Shown: piece after piece, positions 1 through 11,300 of the stretch
How the letters are laid out: the number at the start of each line of letters is the position of its first letter
Numbering within the stretch: position 1 is the stretch's first letter
DNA from: Bradysia coprophila
Lineage: Eukaryota > Arthropoda > Insecta > Diptera > Sciaridae
Assembly (NCBI RefSeq): GCF_014529535.1
Contig: NW_023503374.1
Location: 2,108,001-2,172,000, forward strand
Direction: 5' to 3'
Length of the DNA: 64,000 nt
Notes under the pieces: model-generated
The model's input: only the letters and a program-made list of their open reading frames with translations
What the model was told of the DNA's origin: nothing
Databases searched by the model: none
Program-made: the position numbers and the translations under genes

Positions 1-2136
1 AATATTTTCGTACAATTAACTAGGTCCCGTCTATTGGGTGGGTCAGATACCTTTATTGAAAATGTTTTCAATAGAGTTTTGAATTTAAAAATAGTTATTT
101 ATCCAACACGACACAAATTTGTAGGTTTTTCGACGTTGGAAAAACGAGTGTTCGTGCTAGTTTAAGTGCTATTTTTCCTTACCGCTGCCGCCTGATTTTG
201 GCAAAAATCATTCATTAAAACTTTTGAGGAAGTATGAAATTGCATTGCACTGTCTCTCAGATCGAAACAGTGGCAGAAAGCATGTCGCTAATATTCTATG
301 GTTTCGGACGTTTTCTGTATTTAATATTGGTACCAATCCTAGAAAATTTTCGAAAAATCATAGCGGACTTAGCCTTAGAGACATTTCAAATAATTTTCTG
401 TCATAAGACCCTGACTTTAAGTCAAGGCATAGCATTGTTCCTACCACATAGAAAATATTCGAAGGCTGATGAAGCCGTAGTATCATTAAAGCCTTCAAAT
501 TTAACACTTGTCAATTCAGTGTTCGTGGTAGGATGAGTGCAACTGTGGTCAATGGAATAAATGCAAGCAGTTGAATAGTTTTGCAAACAATAAAACTAGC
601 GCCGAAAGAACCCTTTTACTTTTTCTCATGGTCCATGACTCGACAGAGGGAACCACACTATAATAAGTAACCGTACCAAATGCATAAATATTACAAAACT
701 TTAAAAATCGATTAATATGCAAATGAAGAGCTTTTTTTTCTTCTTCTTGATCTGCTCATAAACCATATTTAATGAAGTAATGGATCTTATGAACTGAAAC
801 ATGTTAAATGTAATGGCACTGCACTTTCTCAACATAATTAATCAAAGATATTACAAGCATTCTGCATACCCATACATTTATTATACAACGGCAGACGGAT
901 GGTGGTTTCGACAGTTCGACAGAATATAAATGCACGAGCATCAAATTAAGCGAAATGCTATACGGCTTGTGTTATTTCGGGTTCAATAAAATTAAACCAA
1001 AAATTTATTTGCCAATTTTTATGAGCTCATTTTACACGCTGAAATTCAATACACTCTCAATATATCCAACAACATCCAATAGCTGACCTCTAAAAATAAA
1101 TTCTAAACATCACCGTCATAATATAACTGAAGCTAAAATGTCTCGTATAACACAAACCAAAAAAAAAATTGATTTGTCATCGTCTTTCGATAGCACCCAA
1201 AAGACTTTCTATACACAACACTCGCTATATGCTATTATCATGCCACTTGTGGCGTGTTTTTCATTCAGCCAACCAATGGCATTGTTGTTATATACCTTAC
1301 CTCATTTACCTCTCGTATTGCAAATAACATAACAGATTCTCATGAAAAAAAAGTCGTTAAAAAACCAACACATCGTACGATCGACAGAAATATAACGATC
1401 GTCTGATGACCACGTGGTCCAAATGGATCTACAAAGTATATGCGAAAAGCGCCAACTCTTCAACTTATACCTGTATGACTGTAGCAACCAGTTGTTATGC
1501 ACTATACTCTCTATAATTTACCTTGGAAAAAAATTAAAGAAAATTTACACTAAATCTAAACAATATCAAAGTCGCGAGTCATAGATAGTACACCGTTTAG
1601 AATATACCTCTAAGTTGCATGAATAACACCTAATAAATGGTGTACGTACCTACCTACATTCATAAAGACATTAGACCGTATACATATTGTAATAGTAATT
1701 TCATTAACGTTACGGCATTTTATACGTACAAATATATGTTTTACGTCTGTTGACTTTATGACGTTGTTGACTTCACAAACATGACGTCTACGCTTCATAT
1801 CGTACGATATTATTTTATAACAAGGTAACTGACCACTTTTTTTGCTCGCGAAAATCTTGTGCGCACAGGTGTATGTGTCACTGTACCAACAAGAGCGGTA
1901 TATGTGTTCTCCCAGTCAACAATGCAATGACAGAAATATAAACATGAAGCCACTAAAAATACCTTTAGAAACGGAAAAAGATCATCGAAAGTGAACCGTT
2001 TTTTGATGCGGAAACTCTAAGGGGCAAGAGATCATTGTCAAGTATCCTCCAAAAAATTGAAATTTCAAATAAATTTTTAAAATTTTGAGGTTAGTTCGAT
2101 TCACAACGATTTTGACATATCAAACGACATTGACAA
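1..2136. other. intergenic, no gene seen
   Basis: AT-rich DNA with only short unconvincing open frames (at most 100 codons) and no recognisable domain, RNA gene or long repeat. I see nothing I can name here. Confidence 0.5.
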
Positions 2137-2306
2137 TAGGTTTGTTCCAAGGCCATACGAATTGTCAAATTATTGTCATATGATGAAATTTTCATCCATA
2201 GAGACATAACCTCATCAATATTTATGTGAAAACCGATTTATATGGATGAAATCGTGTTCGTTCGGCCAGGGAAAATTCGTGTTATCAGATCCTTTGAACA
2301 AACCAA
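2137..2306. mobile_element. small MITE, AGGTTTGTTCCAA family
   Basis: Starts TAGGTTTGTTCCAAGG and ends in a weaker inverted match (TTTGAACAAACCA). The interior (GAATTGTCAAA, a CATCCATAGAGACATAACCTCA block, a GATGAAATCGTGTTCG block) recurs near 53010-53060, 62325-62400, 62713-62916 and 63540-63622, so this is a dispersed family. It has no coding capacity. Confidence 0.6.
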
Positions 2307-2582
2307 TGTTCTATTCACAAATTACGAGCAATTTCTCAAAATTTCAAAAAGGTAGAACCTCTAAACAACATTCTAAAAAAAAGTTTCTCTGCTGATAGCG
2401 ACCCTGGGAATTTGATTTGTTTTGTTTGGAGACTTCACTAACAACCTTTTACGGCCAATAGCATCAAGAGCAGTCTGGACATCGACTTAACGTGGTGACA
2501 ACCACTCCTCGAAGTTGGCAAATACTTGGCTGCTTAATTGATATCTAGCCTTAATGTAGACTTTACATATAGATGTGAAGTA

Positions 2583-2780
2583 CACTGAGAAAAAAGATTA
2601 CATCTGACACGTATAAAGTGTGGTATGGAAGTTATACGCCAGACACGTATGCGTGCTAGCGTACGACGCATATTGTTGTACATACGTCTTGTATAAAATA
2701 CGAGTGGCATCTTTCTTACGTATGTTATACAATGACTTACCACACTTTATACGTGTCAGACGTAATCTTTTTTCTCAGTG
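2583..2780. mobile_element. 198-bp MITE with long terminal inverted repeats and TA target duplication
   Basis: The ends CACTGAGAAAAAAGATTAC and GTAATCTTTTTTCTCAGTG are perfect inverted repeats, and nearly perfect pairing continues for about 45 bp on each side (through the ACACGTATAAAGTGTGGTA block). TA flanks both ends (2581-2582 and 2781-2782), as expected for Tc1/mariner-type transposition. No transposase is encoded, so it is non-autonomous. Confidence 0.8.
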
Positions 2781-2782
2781 TA

Positions 2783-3229
2783 ACGCCATCTCGGTAAAAT
2801 GACTCTGCAACATATGCTAGGTTTATCTCACCTTATGCAATCCCTAACACAGAACGAATATACAATATGTTGTGGCTACTGATTATAGCTTACGACTGAC
2901 TGTACATTTTATGATATGTGCTTATGATTGCTCGACTGCAAATGCTTGAATATCTATATCAAATATCCGATAGCAATGATAACTACATTTGTATAACGTT
3001 TTCTGTTAAAATTTTATACCAAATACTTAGGGGAAACCCACATAACATATGAACGGCAACTGAAGGAAAATAAAAAGCAAGGCATCCAATATATCAGACT
3101 TAATATTTATACTAAAATCCGTCATAATGCAACACGTATACCTCCAAGTCAATTGTGATTCGTTAGAGTTAGTAGTGAGTTGAGGAAGATTTGAATTCTG
3201 TTCTCTTGCAACGAAATATCGAATAAAAA
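2783..3229. other. region upstream of viperin
   Basis: This 447-bp stretch precedes the viperin start codon. It must hold the promoter and 5' UTR, but I could not identify a convincing TATA box, initiator or immune-response site by eye. Confidence 0.3.
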
Positions 3230-4254
3230 ATGTTTCTACAAGAAACACTTAGCACAATAGTCAACTATTTGTGGTTGCTTCTGACCTACTTTCGATTAGT
3301 TAAACGCAAAAGAAATGAAATTGTGCCCGTATCCGTCAACTATCACTTTACCAGGAAGTGCAACTACTCGTGCGGATTTTGTTTTCACACTGCTAAGACT
3401 TCATATGTGGCCCAACTGAACGATATTCGAATCGCACTGCGTAAACTAATGCTGAAAGGAATGAAGAAAATTAATTTGTCGGGTGGAGAACCCTTTCTGT
3501 ATCCGGTGCTTTTGGGCGAAATTTGCAAGTTTTGTAAAGTTGATTTGAATTTGGAATCGGTGTCGATTGTCACAAACGGATCGAAAGTGAGCGAGAGGTT
3601 CTTCAAGAAGTATGGCGTATATGTGGACATAATAGCAGTGTCTGTGGACTCGTTCGACGAAGAAACGAATGTAACAATCGGAAGGGGTACGATAGGCGTT
3701 ATACTAAGTATTATTGTAAACTCATTGATTCGACATCGTTAGGTAAAGGAAATCACCTCAAGCAGTTGCATTGTGTGTCCAAATGGTGTCAGTCGTACAA
3801 CGTTAAATTTAAGTTAAACACAGTGGTCAACCGGTTCAACCATTTGGAAGACTTATCGCAAAACATTGCTCTACTGAACCCGTTCCGTTGGAAATGTTTT
3901 CAAGTACTGCAAGTGGACACCGAGAATGTCGGAGAGATTGCGAAACGAAACTGTGCCGAATTTCTCATCACTGATGAACAGTTTGAAGCATTCTGTCGAC
4001 GACATGAACATCTACCGTGTTTTGTTCCGGAATCGAATTTTTTAATGAAAAGCTCGTACATTATCGTGGACGAGTATCTGCGCTTTTTGAGCAAGGGCGA
4101 TGTGTACAGAGAGTCAGCATCGATTCTGGATGTTGACGATATTGGTTCGCTACTTGAGTCAACCGACTATGAACATAATACGTTCATAGAAAGGGGTGGC
4201 AAATACGATTGGACGAAAGAGTCTGCTTGTGGTTCGTCTGATCTTGAATTTTGA
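3230..4254 (+). CDS. RSAD2: viperin, radical SAM antiviral enzyme (two exons)
   Basis: Viperin is a radical-SAM enzyme that converts CTP to the chain-terminating nucleotide ddhCTP on ER and lipid-droplet membranes. Exons are 3230-3686 and 3743-4254; removing the 56-bp GT-AG intron (3687-3742) gives one 322-residue frame. Residues 1-22 are hydrophobic, the likely membrane anchor. The 4Fe-4S/SAM motif CNYSCGFC has Cys at 44, 48 and 51, followed by SGGEP at 84-88. The stretches [36 protein letters not shown] and RGGKY match animal viperins in order. The N terminus is about 40 residues shorter than in the human protein. The C terminus ends LEF, which fits the [LIM]-[DES]-[WF] tail recognised by the cytosolic Fe-S targeting complex, instead of the vertebrate LDW. 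The reading frame is intact and I see no sign of decay. Family assignment is firm; expression is unknown. Confidence 0.93.
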
Positions 4255-4928
4255 CAGAACATGCTTTGGAAGCAGTTTCATTTCTTATAAATTTGTAACA
4301 TTTCAATTCGATTTCAATTCAAAAGGCTCTGTCTTGTCGAAGGTTGTATATGTGGAGGTTACGCTGATCAGCATTATTTCCCTGGGCAGTATCGCAAAAA
4401 AAACAAACATGGCCGCTGTCGGTAACTCAAACTGTTCAAAATTTCAACTGAATTGCGCTATAATTTTGTAATTGCAGCACAGTTCAGGTGTTTTTTTTTG
4501 CGATTAGCGTTACCTCATCATATACAACCTTGGTCTTGTTGTGTCTATAATGTATAATAACTGCTAAAGAATGTAACTTTAAGGTGAACGATTAGTTCCT
4601 AAATAAATCCAAATCCATTTTTAAAGGAATTTTGTTTTGTTCTCCACTGATGCGGGACTGAACAATATTCAAAATAACAACAACACAAAACACTCAACAT
4701 TTTGCGACTAAGCGATAATCGGTCCACCAATTTAATATGCGAGAAAAGTCTGTTCAAAGTCCGGATTAGCTGAGCAATCTTTTATTGTTGTTTTACATAC
4801 CGAAAAGTGATGACTGTTACCATTAGCGTAAAATGAAAACGAAATTGAGATAACCTCCTCTCGTCAAATCATTGCTTTCGATGTTTAACGACCGTCTTAA
4901 CCTTTGATTACTTTTTTTGTCTTTGCAG
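4255..4928. other. viperin 3' UTR and intergenic or intronic DNA
   Basis: No coding exon was recognised. An AATAAA at 4602-4607 could end the viperin transcript. The missing first exon of the phospholipase gene may lie here or further upstream, in which case viperin would be nested in its first intron. Confidence 0.35.
4602..4607 (+). terminator. candidate polyadenylation signal for viperin
   Basis: AATAAA about 350 bp after the viperin stop codon on the same strand. It is a candidate only; other A-rich sites exist. Confidence 0.3.
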
Positions 4929-5390
4929 CAAGTCTCTAAGTCTGTGGCAGTTATCAAACGGAATGGCATTTATTCAAATGATCTATTCACGCGACGATGA
5001 GCTCATCGACTGCGAATATGTGCGTGAGAGAAGTTTCGTCAAAGGTTTCCTTAATAAATTCTACGACGAAGTGGAAACAGCACGATCGAGAAACTTTTCA
5101 TCGCCGCAACATTACGATATCAAACAGTCAATGATGTCCGGTGATCATGGATTGCCTTTCGATTTTCAAGAAGCCGATGAAAGTGACAACGATGCGTTTG
5201 GAATGAGGAATTTGGAATACAAACAATTAAGACAGAACGCTGATGTACCCGATGATATGCTGCCGCTGATGAATTACAAAAATTTAAAACTTCAATGTGA
5301 TGAACGACACCGTCAGATGAAACGTATTGTTTACGATTTGAATAGTGATCATGAGGAGAGCCGAAGAAATGCCACCGATCAGTTGGAAAG
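4929..5390 (+). CDS. phospholipase A2 N-terminal exon
   Basis: A 462-bp exon between a TTTGCAG acceptor and an AAG/GTGAGA donor. It encodes about 154 residues, beginning [10 protein letters not shown] and containing [10 protein letters not shown], an acidic [11 protein letters not shown] stretch, and a charged, possibly helical end. The donor phase matches both catalytic exons, which ties this otherwise unrecognised exon to the phospholipase gene. On its own it has no named domain. Confidence 0.75.
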
Positions 5391-8300
5391 GTGAGATTTG
5401 ATTGAGTTTTTGGAAAACTTATTTTCTTTGTTTGGTATTTGGTACCGCGTCTCGATCATTTCCATTTTACATTAGAAATGAGTCCGTGTGTATTACACTT
5501 GTACCCAATGCCATACAGAGTCATTAGATTTAATTGAACATAAGAAATCAAAAGCAGAAAAACTACTAACCCCCCTTGTAACTCTAACTCTGGCTTCCTC
5601 ACCCAATCACCCAATCAAATGGTTGCACTTTACACGGAAAACATTTGTGTTACTTGAAGTCATTAGCGATGAGATGGGGAATTTTCCTCTTACACATCAT
5701 CATCACATTTGACTGTAAATAATGTTAACAAATCCGTTTTCCACTTAACAACCTTTTTTTTCGTCTTCTCTTCCTTACATAACTTCCTTACATTTGTATT
5801 GTATATCACTTCCTCATTGTCCATTCACGTTCAAGTTATCCTCAAGTAAACAAACACACCAAGCACGAGACTGCGCACAAATCAACACATTTTCTATTTG
5901 CACCCCCATTTGTCATATGAATGAAAATACACCCACTTTCAGTTTATGTTACTACTACGTCTATTTAAGTTGATGGATTATTAGATACAATGTGAGAAAC
6001 GAACGAATACTTCACAGCGTTTCACGAAAAAGCTTACAACTTGTGATGGATTTCTCACCTACATTTCCTCGGATAGCGACGAGTATCACACACAAAACAC
6101 ACTTCTTCACACTACTTTTTTTTGTTTTTTCTTGTTCATTCTTTTTTCCCTCTCATTCTTCATAAATATCATAAACTACATCTGCTTAACTTCATTAATT
6201 TTCTGCAGCTTATCATTAATAAAATTTTCTGTTAATACACGACACACACGTACTAAAGAGATCATTTTATTGTAATGTCTTTCATTATGTTACTGTAACC
6301 GATATTGAATTTCATTGACTTCATTTATTCGAATGGGTTACAATGAAAATAGCCATTTACAATACATGTATCGAAAAGGGTTTTCTGAACGATAATATCG
6401 TTTTCTGAACGATAATATCGTTTTCTGAACGATAATATCGTTTTCTGAACGATAATATCGTTTTCTGAACGATAATATCGTTTTCTGAACGATAATATCG
6501 TTTTCTGAACGATAATATCGTTTTCTGAACGATAATATCGTTTTCTGAACGATAATATCGTTTTCTGAACGATAATATCGTTTTCTGAACGATAATATCG
6601 TTTTCTGAACGATAATATCGTTTTCTGAACGATAATATCGTTTTCTGAACGATAATGTCGTTTTCTGAACGATAATGTCGTTTTCTGAACGATAATATCG
6701 TTTTCTGAACGATAATATCGTTTTCTGAATGATAGTATCGTTACTGACGATATTGACTGTGTAGAACTGTCACCTCTCCATTTTCAATCGAAAAATGGTA
6801 TTACTTTAGGCATCAAATGTTAAGTTGTACCAGGGCTTATTAATCGTTTTTATTGGTAATTCTTAAGAATTTTAAGGCTGAAAACAAACGAGACATTGAA
6901 AACGTGTGTTGGTCCTAGTTTTCATTGACAAATAGAGCAATCGCAATTTTCGATAGAGAAATTTCTAACTTTATTTGACAGTTGCGACCATTTCGTCATG
7001 AAAACAAGGACCTAAACGCGTTTTGAATGCCTCGTTTGTTTTCAGCATAAGGAATCCTAAGAATTAAATTCTGAGTTCTTCTTAAAAATTCTTGAAAGTT
7101 CATAAATGTAAGGAGATATTGTTCACTTCAAAATTCATAAAATTTAAAAAATTTCAGAACTTTTTCGAAATTTTAAAAATTTTAAAATTGAAAATCGGAA
7201 TAATAAGCTCTGAGTTGTATACCGAATTGAGCCGTGAAGTTGGTAAAATATCTTGAGCCTTAAACATCTTTATGTACACTAGTGCGATCAAAATCTTGCG
7301 TAAGTGGATTTTCATAGGTCCACGCACTAGTGTATAAAAGTGACATTTTTATATATGAAGATATTGTTCCTAACATGGGCATAAACTGCAGTTTTGACAG
7401 TATGATGTGTTGTCAACCTTAATTTTACCTCGAATTTTCCATTTTTACATCTACTGCACAAAGTGTCCCTTTAGGCACATGTTATGAAAATAGCTATTTT
7501 TGATACAAGTATCGGAACACATATTTTGCACTCTGATGTCGATACTTTCGATATCAACGTACCTAACGTCACATTCATTCATTCATTTTTTTTGTTTTCG
7601 TTCTTTGGTTTTTTGAACTGTTTCATTTGTTTCTTTTGTGCCAAGCTATAATATCTCTTTTAACAAAAAAATTTAGTTGTAAAATTGTTCAATAAAGACA
7701 TAACAAAAACAAAAATACTTAGAACTAGGGACTACGTGGATATGAATTGTTCTTTTCCACTGCAATTTGTGTTAGTTATGCTGAGAACAAGATTCATTTA
7801 TTGAAGTAGTTGACAAGATAGTTGATTTATACCTCTCATTGGCGTAGTCTACCATTTCCTTTCATTTTGATCAGTCAGAACAGAGTTCTTTGCATCGAAT
7901 AGAAGAGGTAGCGACATGATCAATTCTTACTTCTTTTGTTTAAAGAGTCATCTAGAGGTTGAATTAAAATCTTTCACTTTTCTGATGTAGGAGGTGTTGT
8001 GGATTGTAAATGATTCCAAACAAATTTTGTTTAACCAGTGAAAACCTAGATTTTTTGAGTTTAGACCTTATTCTTGTTGAAAGCGCGTACCTAACCAAAA
8101 TTCAGAAAATAAAAATCTAGATTTTCATTTGTTCAACAAAATTCTTGTGGAATCCATTACGAACCACAACAGCTTCCAAATTAGAAAACATGACGAATTT
8201 CACATGTCTCTCCCTATTTTGGTATAAAATCGTTTATTTTAGTCATCATTGTCGATCACAGATGACTAACCATTTCGATACGATTCCCATCAGTTTAGGA

Positions 8301-11300
8301 TTTTTATTCGGAATACCATCGATAGTCGAATGAAATTAATTGATTTTTATATTTCATACTAATTGATTGATGGTATTGATGGAAAAACGGATATCATTCA
8401 GTGATAGGTATGATAACTCTCCAATAATTAAAACTTGTTAATGGCAATCGTTGAAACGTTCGTAATAAAAAGATCACGAATGTGAAAATGTGCAATAGTT
8501 TCGCTAACGAAAATAGATAAATTACTTCGAAGTTATGATGGGTGTTGTTATGTACGTGCAGATACGCAAAGCATCGAATCTAATTTGCATTTGAATTTAA
8601 TGCGTCTAAAGTTGGTATACGATGATCGATAAATTTTATTGCTTAGATCGAATTATTGCCATTAGCCGTATTACCTTTTGTGGACAGTTTTACTACGAAT
8701 AACTAAACTTTTACGATCGATAAACTGTGGGCATTCCATCGTTGAATGATTGGAAATTATGCACTTGGTTTTATGTATTATTGAACAATTTTCAACTGGT
8801 AATAGTAGACATTGCATGCTGAGATAGTAATTCATTACGTGAGGTAACCATTTTGTGATGAAAGCAAACTGATAAGTGTGTTTTTTAGCAACAAGACTGT
8901 CTTTTCGAGCCGAAGTTGAGCTTTACAACTACACTTGTCGAAAAGACAGTTACCGAAGCTTGTTGCTCAAAGCACACTTGGGAGTTTGCTTTCATCACAA
9001 AATTGTTTCCGAACTAATGACGTACGTATCATCCAATGTATTCTCTCTTACTACCTGTCCCATGCGAAAGTTCATTTCCACTCGAGAAAATGAAAATCGT
9101 CCACATGTAATGGTTCATTTTCGCAGCGGGCAAATTGCTATGCAATGGTCAACTTTCGCTTGGGGCAGGTAGTAAAATCTACACATTCATTTCATACTCA
9201 TTTTTTTGAGAGGCCACGCACTACCTAGGTACTAATGAATCCAAGTAGTGCACCTCTAGTAAAATTCTCATTTTTGTTGATTTTTTTGTTTGATTTTTTT
9301 TTCTTTTCTTTTTTTATTATTTTCGACACGTTAGGAAAAAACGTTCACTATCTGATTGGTTAATAGCGCCGAACACCAAATGGTGTGGAAGGGGACAAAG
9401 TGCAGGCAGATACAATGAACTTGGTGGGGCTTCTAAAGCTGACAAATGTTGTCGACGACATGACCATTGTAGAATGAACATTCAAGCAATGTCCACAAAA
9501 TGGCACTTGTTCAATTACCGTCCATTTACAATCAGTCATTGTAGCTGCGATATGAGGTTAGCCAAACATTCAGTCAAATTTTACATTTTGGGATTTTTAT
9601 TAGATTAGGCATAAAGGGTAAAGCCATATAAATTCAGTCGGATCGAGATGAAAAGAAAAACAACAAACCAAAGTCGAAGATGCCCAATTTATCGTGAAAC
9701 AATAAAAAGGGTTGCGATTTGGCAAGGTAAGGATAAGCGAATGACTTTTGTCAGGACACCCAAGACGAAATAAGCTTAAAAGCTTCTCTGTTTATTCAAA
9801 TGTCTTCCCACATTCCGTTCTATTTTCAATGCAACCTTAATCCGAAAACAAAACACTTACCAGTCCGACCACTTTTGCAACATTATTATGCATATACTTT
9901 CTCAGACACCCAACGTTGGATGGTATATATTCCACCTTGAACTTATTACACTAGACTCAAGCGTAATCTCAAAACAGTAAAATCAGTTTTCGATGTATAC
10001 GTACCTCCTCGACGCTCCTCTTCTAAATCCTTTTTACCGTTAAATCCACACAAATCACTTTATCCCATCGACATTTCCCAGCCATCCGAAAAATAACACA
10101 AAATAAAATTCCCTCTTGCAAACGAGAAAATATTCTCCGGTCGTTATACGAAAATGAAACGACTTTAAAACGAAAAAGGACAATTGCAGAAAACGCAGAG
10201 ATTTATCAAGCGAATTTCTAAGAGTCCCCGGCACAAAGTGGTGTGGCAAAGGATGGTCAGCTAAAAGATACACCGATTTGGGTGGTTTCTCGAAAGCTGA
10301 CCGTTGCTGTCGACAGCATGACAAATCATGTCCATTTTGGATTATGGGTTTTGAGACAAAGTACGGATTCTTTAACTGGCGAATTAACACGATAATGCAC
10401 TGCAAATGTGATGAAAGGTAAAAAATGAACAGAATTTGTTGGTGTGATGGTTTGTTCTGGTTATTTGATAATTTAGACTGTAAGTAGAAATGGGTCGATT
10501 AGTATTTTGTGTGTGCAATGATTGTCTTGACACAAGAAAATATCGTTGCACAATCAAAATATGTGTTGTACACACTGGAAACATCATAGGTGAGTGTAAG
10601 GTAAGTACTTTGTTACATTTTTACGATATACTACTTAGGAATGATTGGAGTGTTGCGGGAAAATGCTGAGAGTGACTGTGACACATTTTCTCATCTTAAC
10701 CAAGGCTGTTAGCCCCAAAGTTTACAGTTTTGAACTTAACATTCAAATTATCTTTTTTCGAAATGAATAAACTCTGTCTGTACAAGACCTTCCATTCTGA
10801 CAAGCAAAACAACTAAACTCACCTTGGAGTAGTAATGTTGCTCCAGCCATCCGCTTTGTAACCATCATTATCTGTAATCTCTTGGAACGTTCATGAATCA
10901 ATACACCCAAAAGAAAGAAATATTCATACCGCACATGTTCTTCCAAATCACACATATCGCACCCATATAGCCCGGTATTTATAGATTCCCGTAGAATATA
11001 TCAATTTTTGTTTGTATACACAAAATACAACAGAATTTATAGTATCTGATTTTGGTGTTTATTTATCTTTTACGCATCGTCGCACTATACGATTGAAGAA
11101 GAGAAGAAGGAAAAAAAACCCACTCTCGAATCCAATTTTTTTTATGATTCTTCTGAACGCAACAAGAAATTGTGAAAATGTGCATCGATCGTACAACCGT
11201 ACACACAGACAAAAGGAGCTTCTTTGAAGATTCTGTTTAGGTTTCAATTCGATAAATATGTTCGAACCGCTAAGGAAACTGAAAGAATTTCAATTTTTTT

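Noticed and set aside
6381-6740. CRISPR-like regular repeats
   Set aside because: Pure head-to-tail 20-bp satellite with no unique spacers, in a eukaryotic intron.
9740-9946. A private last exon for phospholipase version a
   Set aside because: An open stretch is present, but no acceptor gives the required phase and the Phe-x-x-Cys-Leu motif is missing; the exon at 17582 fits perfectly.
10055-10405. 116-codon minus-strand frame
   Set aside because: Antisense shadow of phospholipase catalytic exon b.
10499-10590. A private last exon for phospholipase version b
   Set aside because: FVCNDCL can be read, but only out of phase with the upstream donor.
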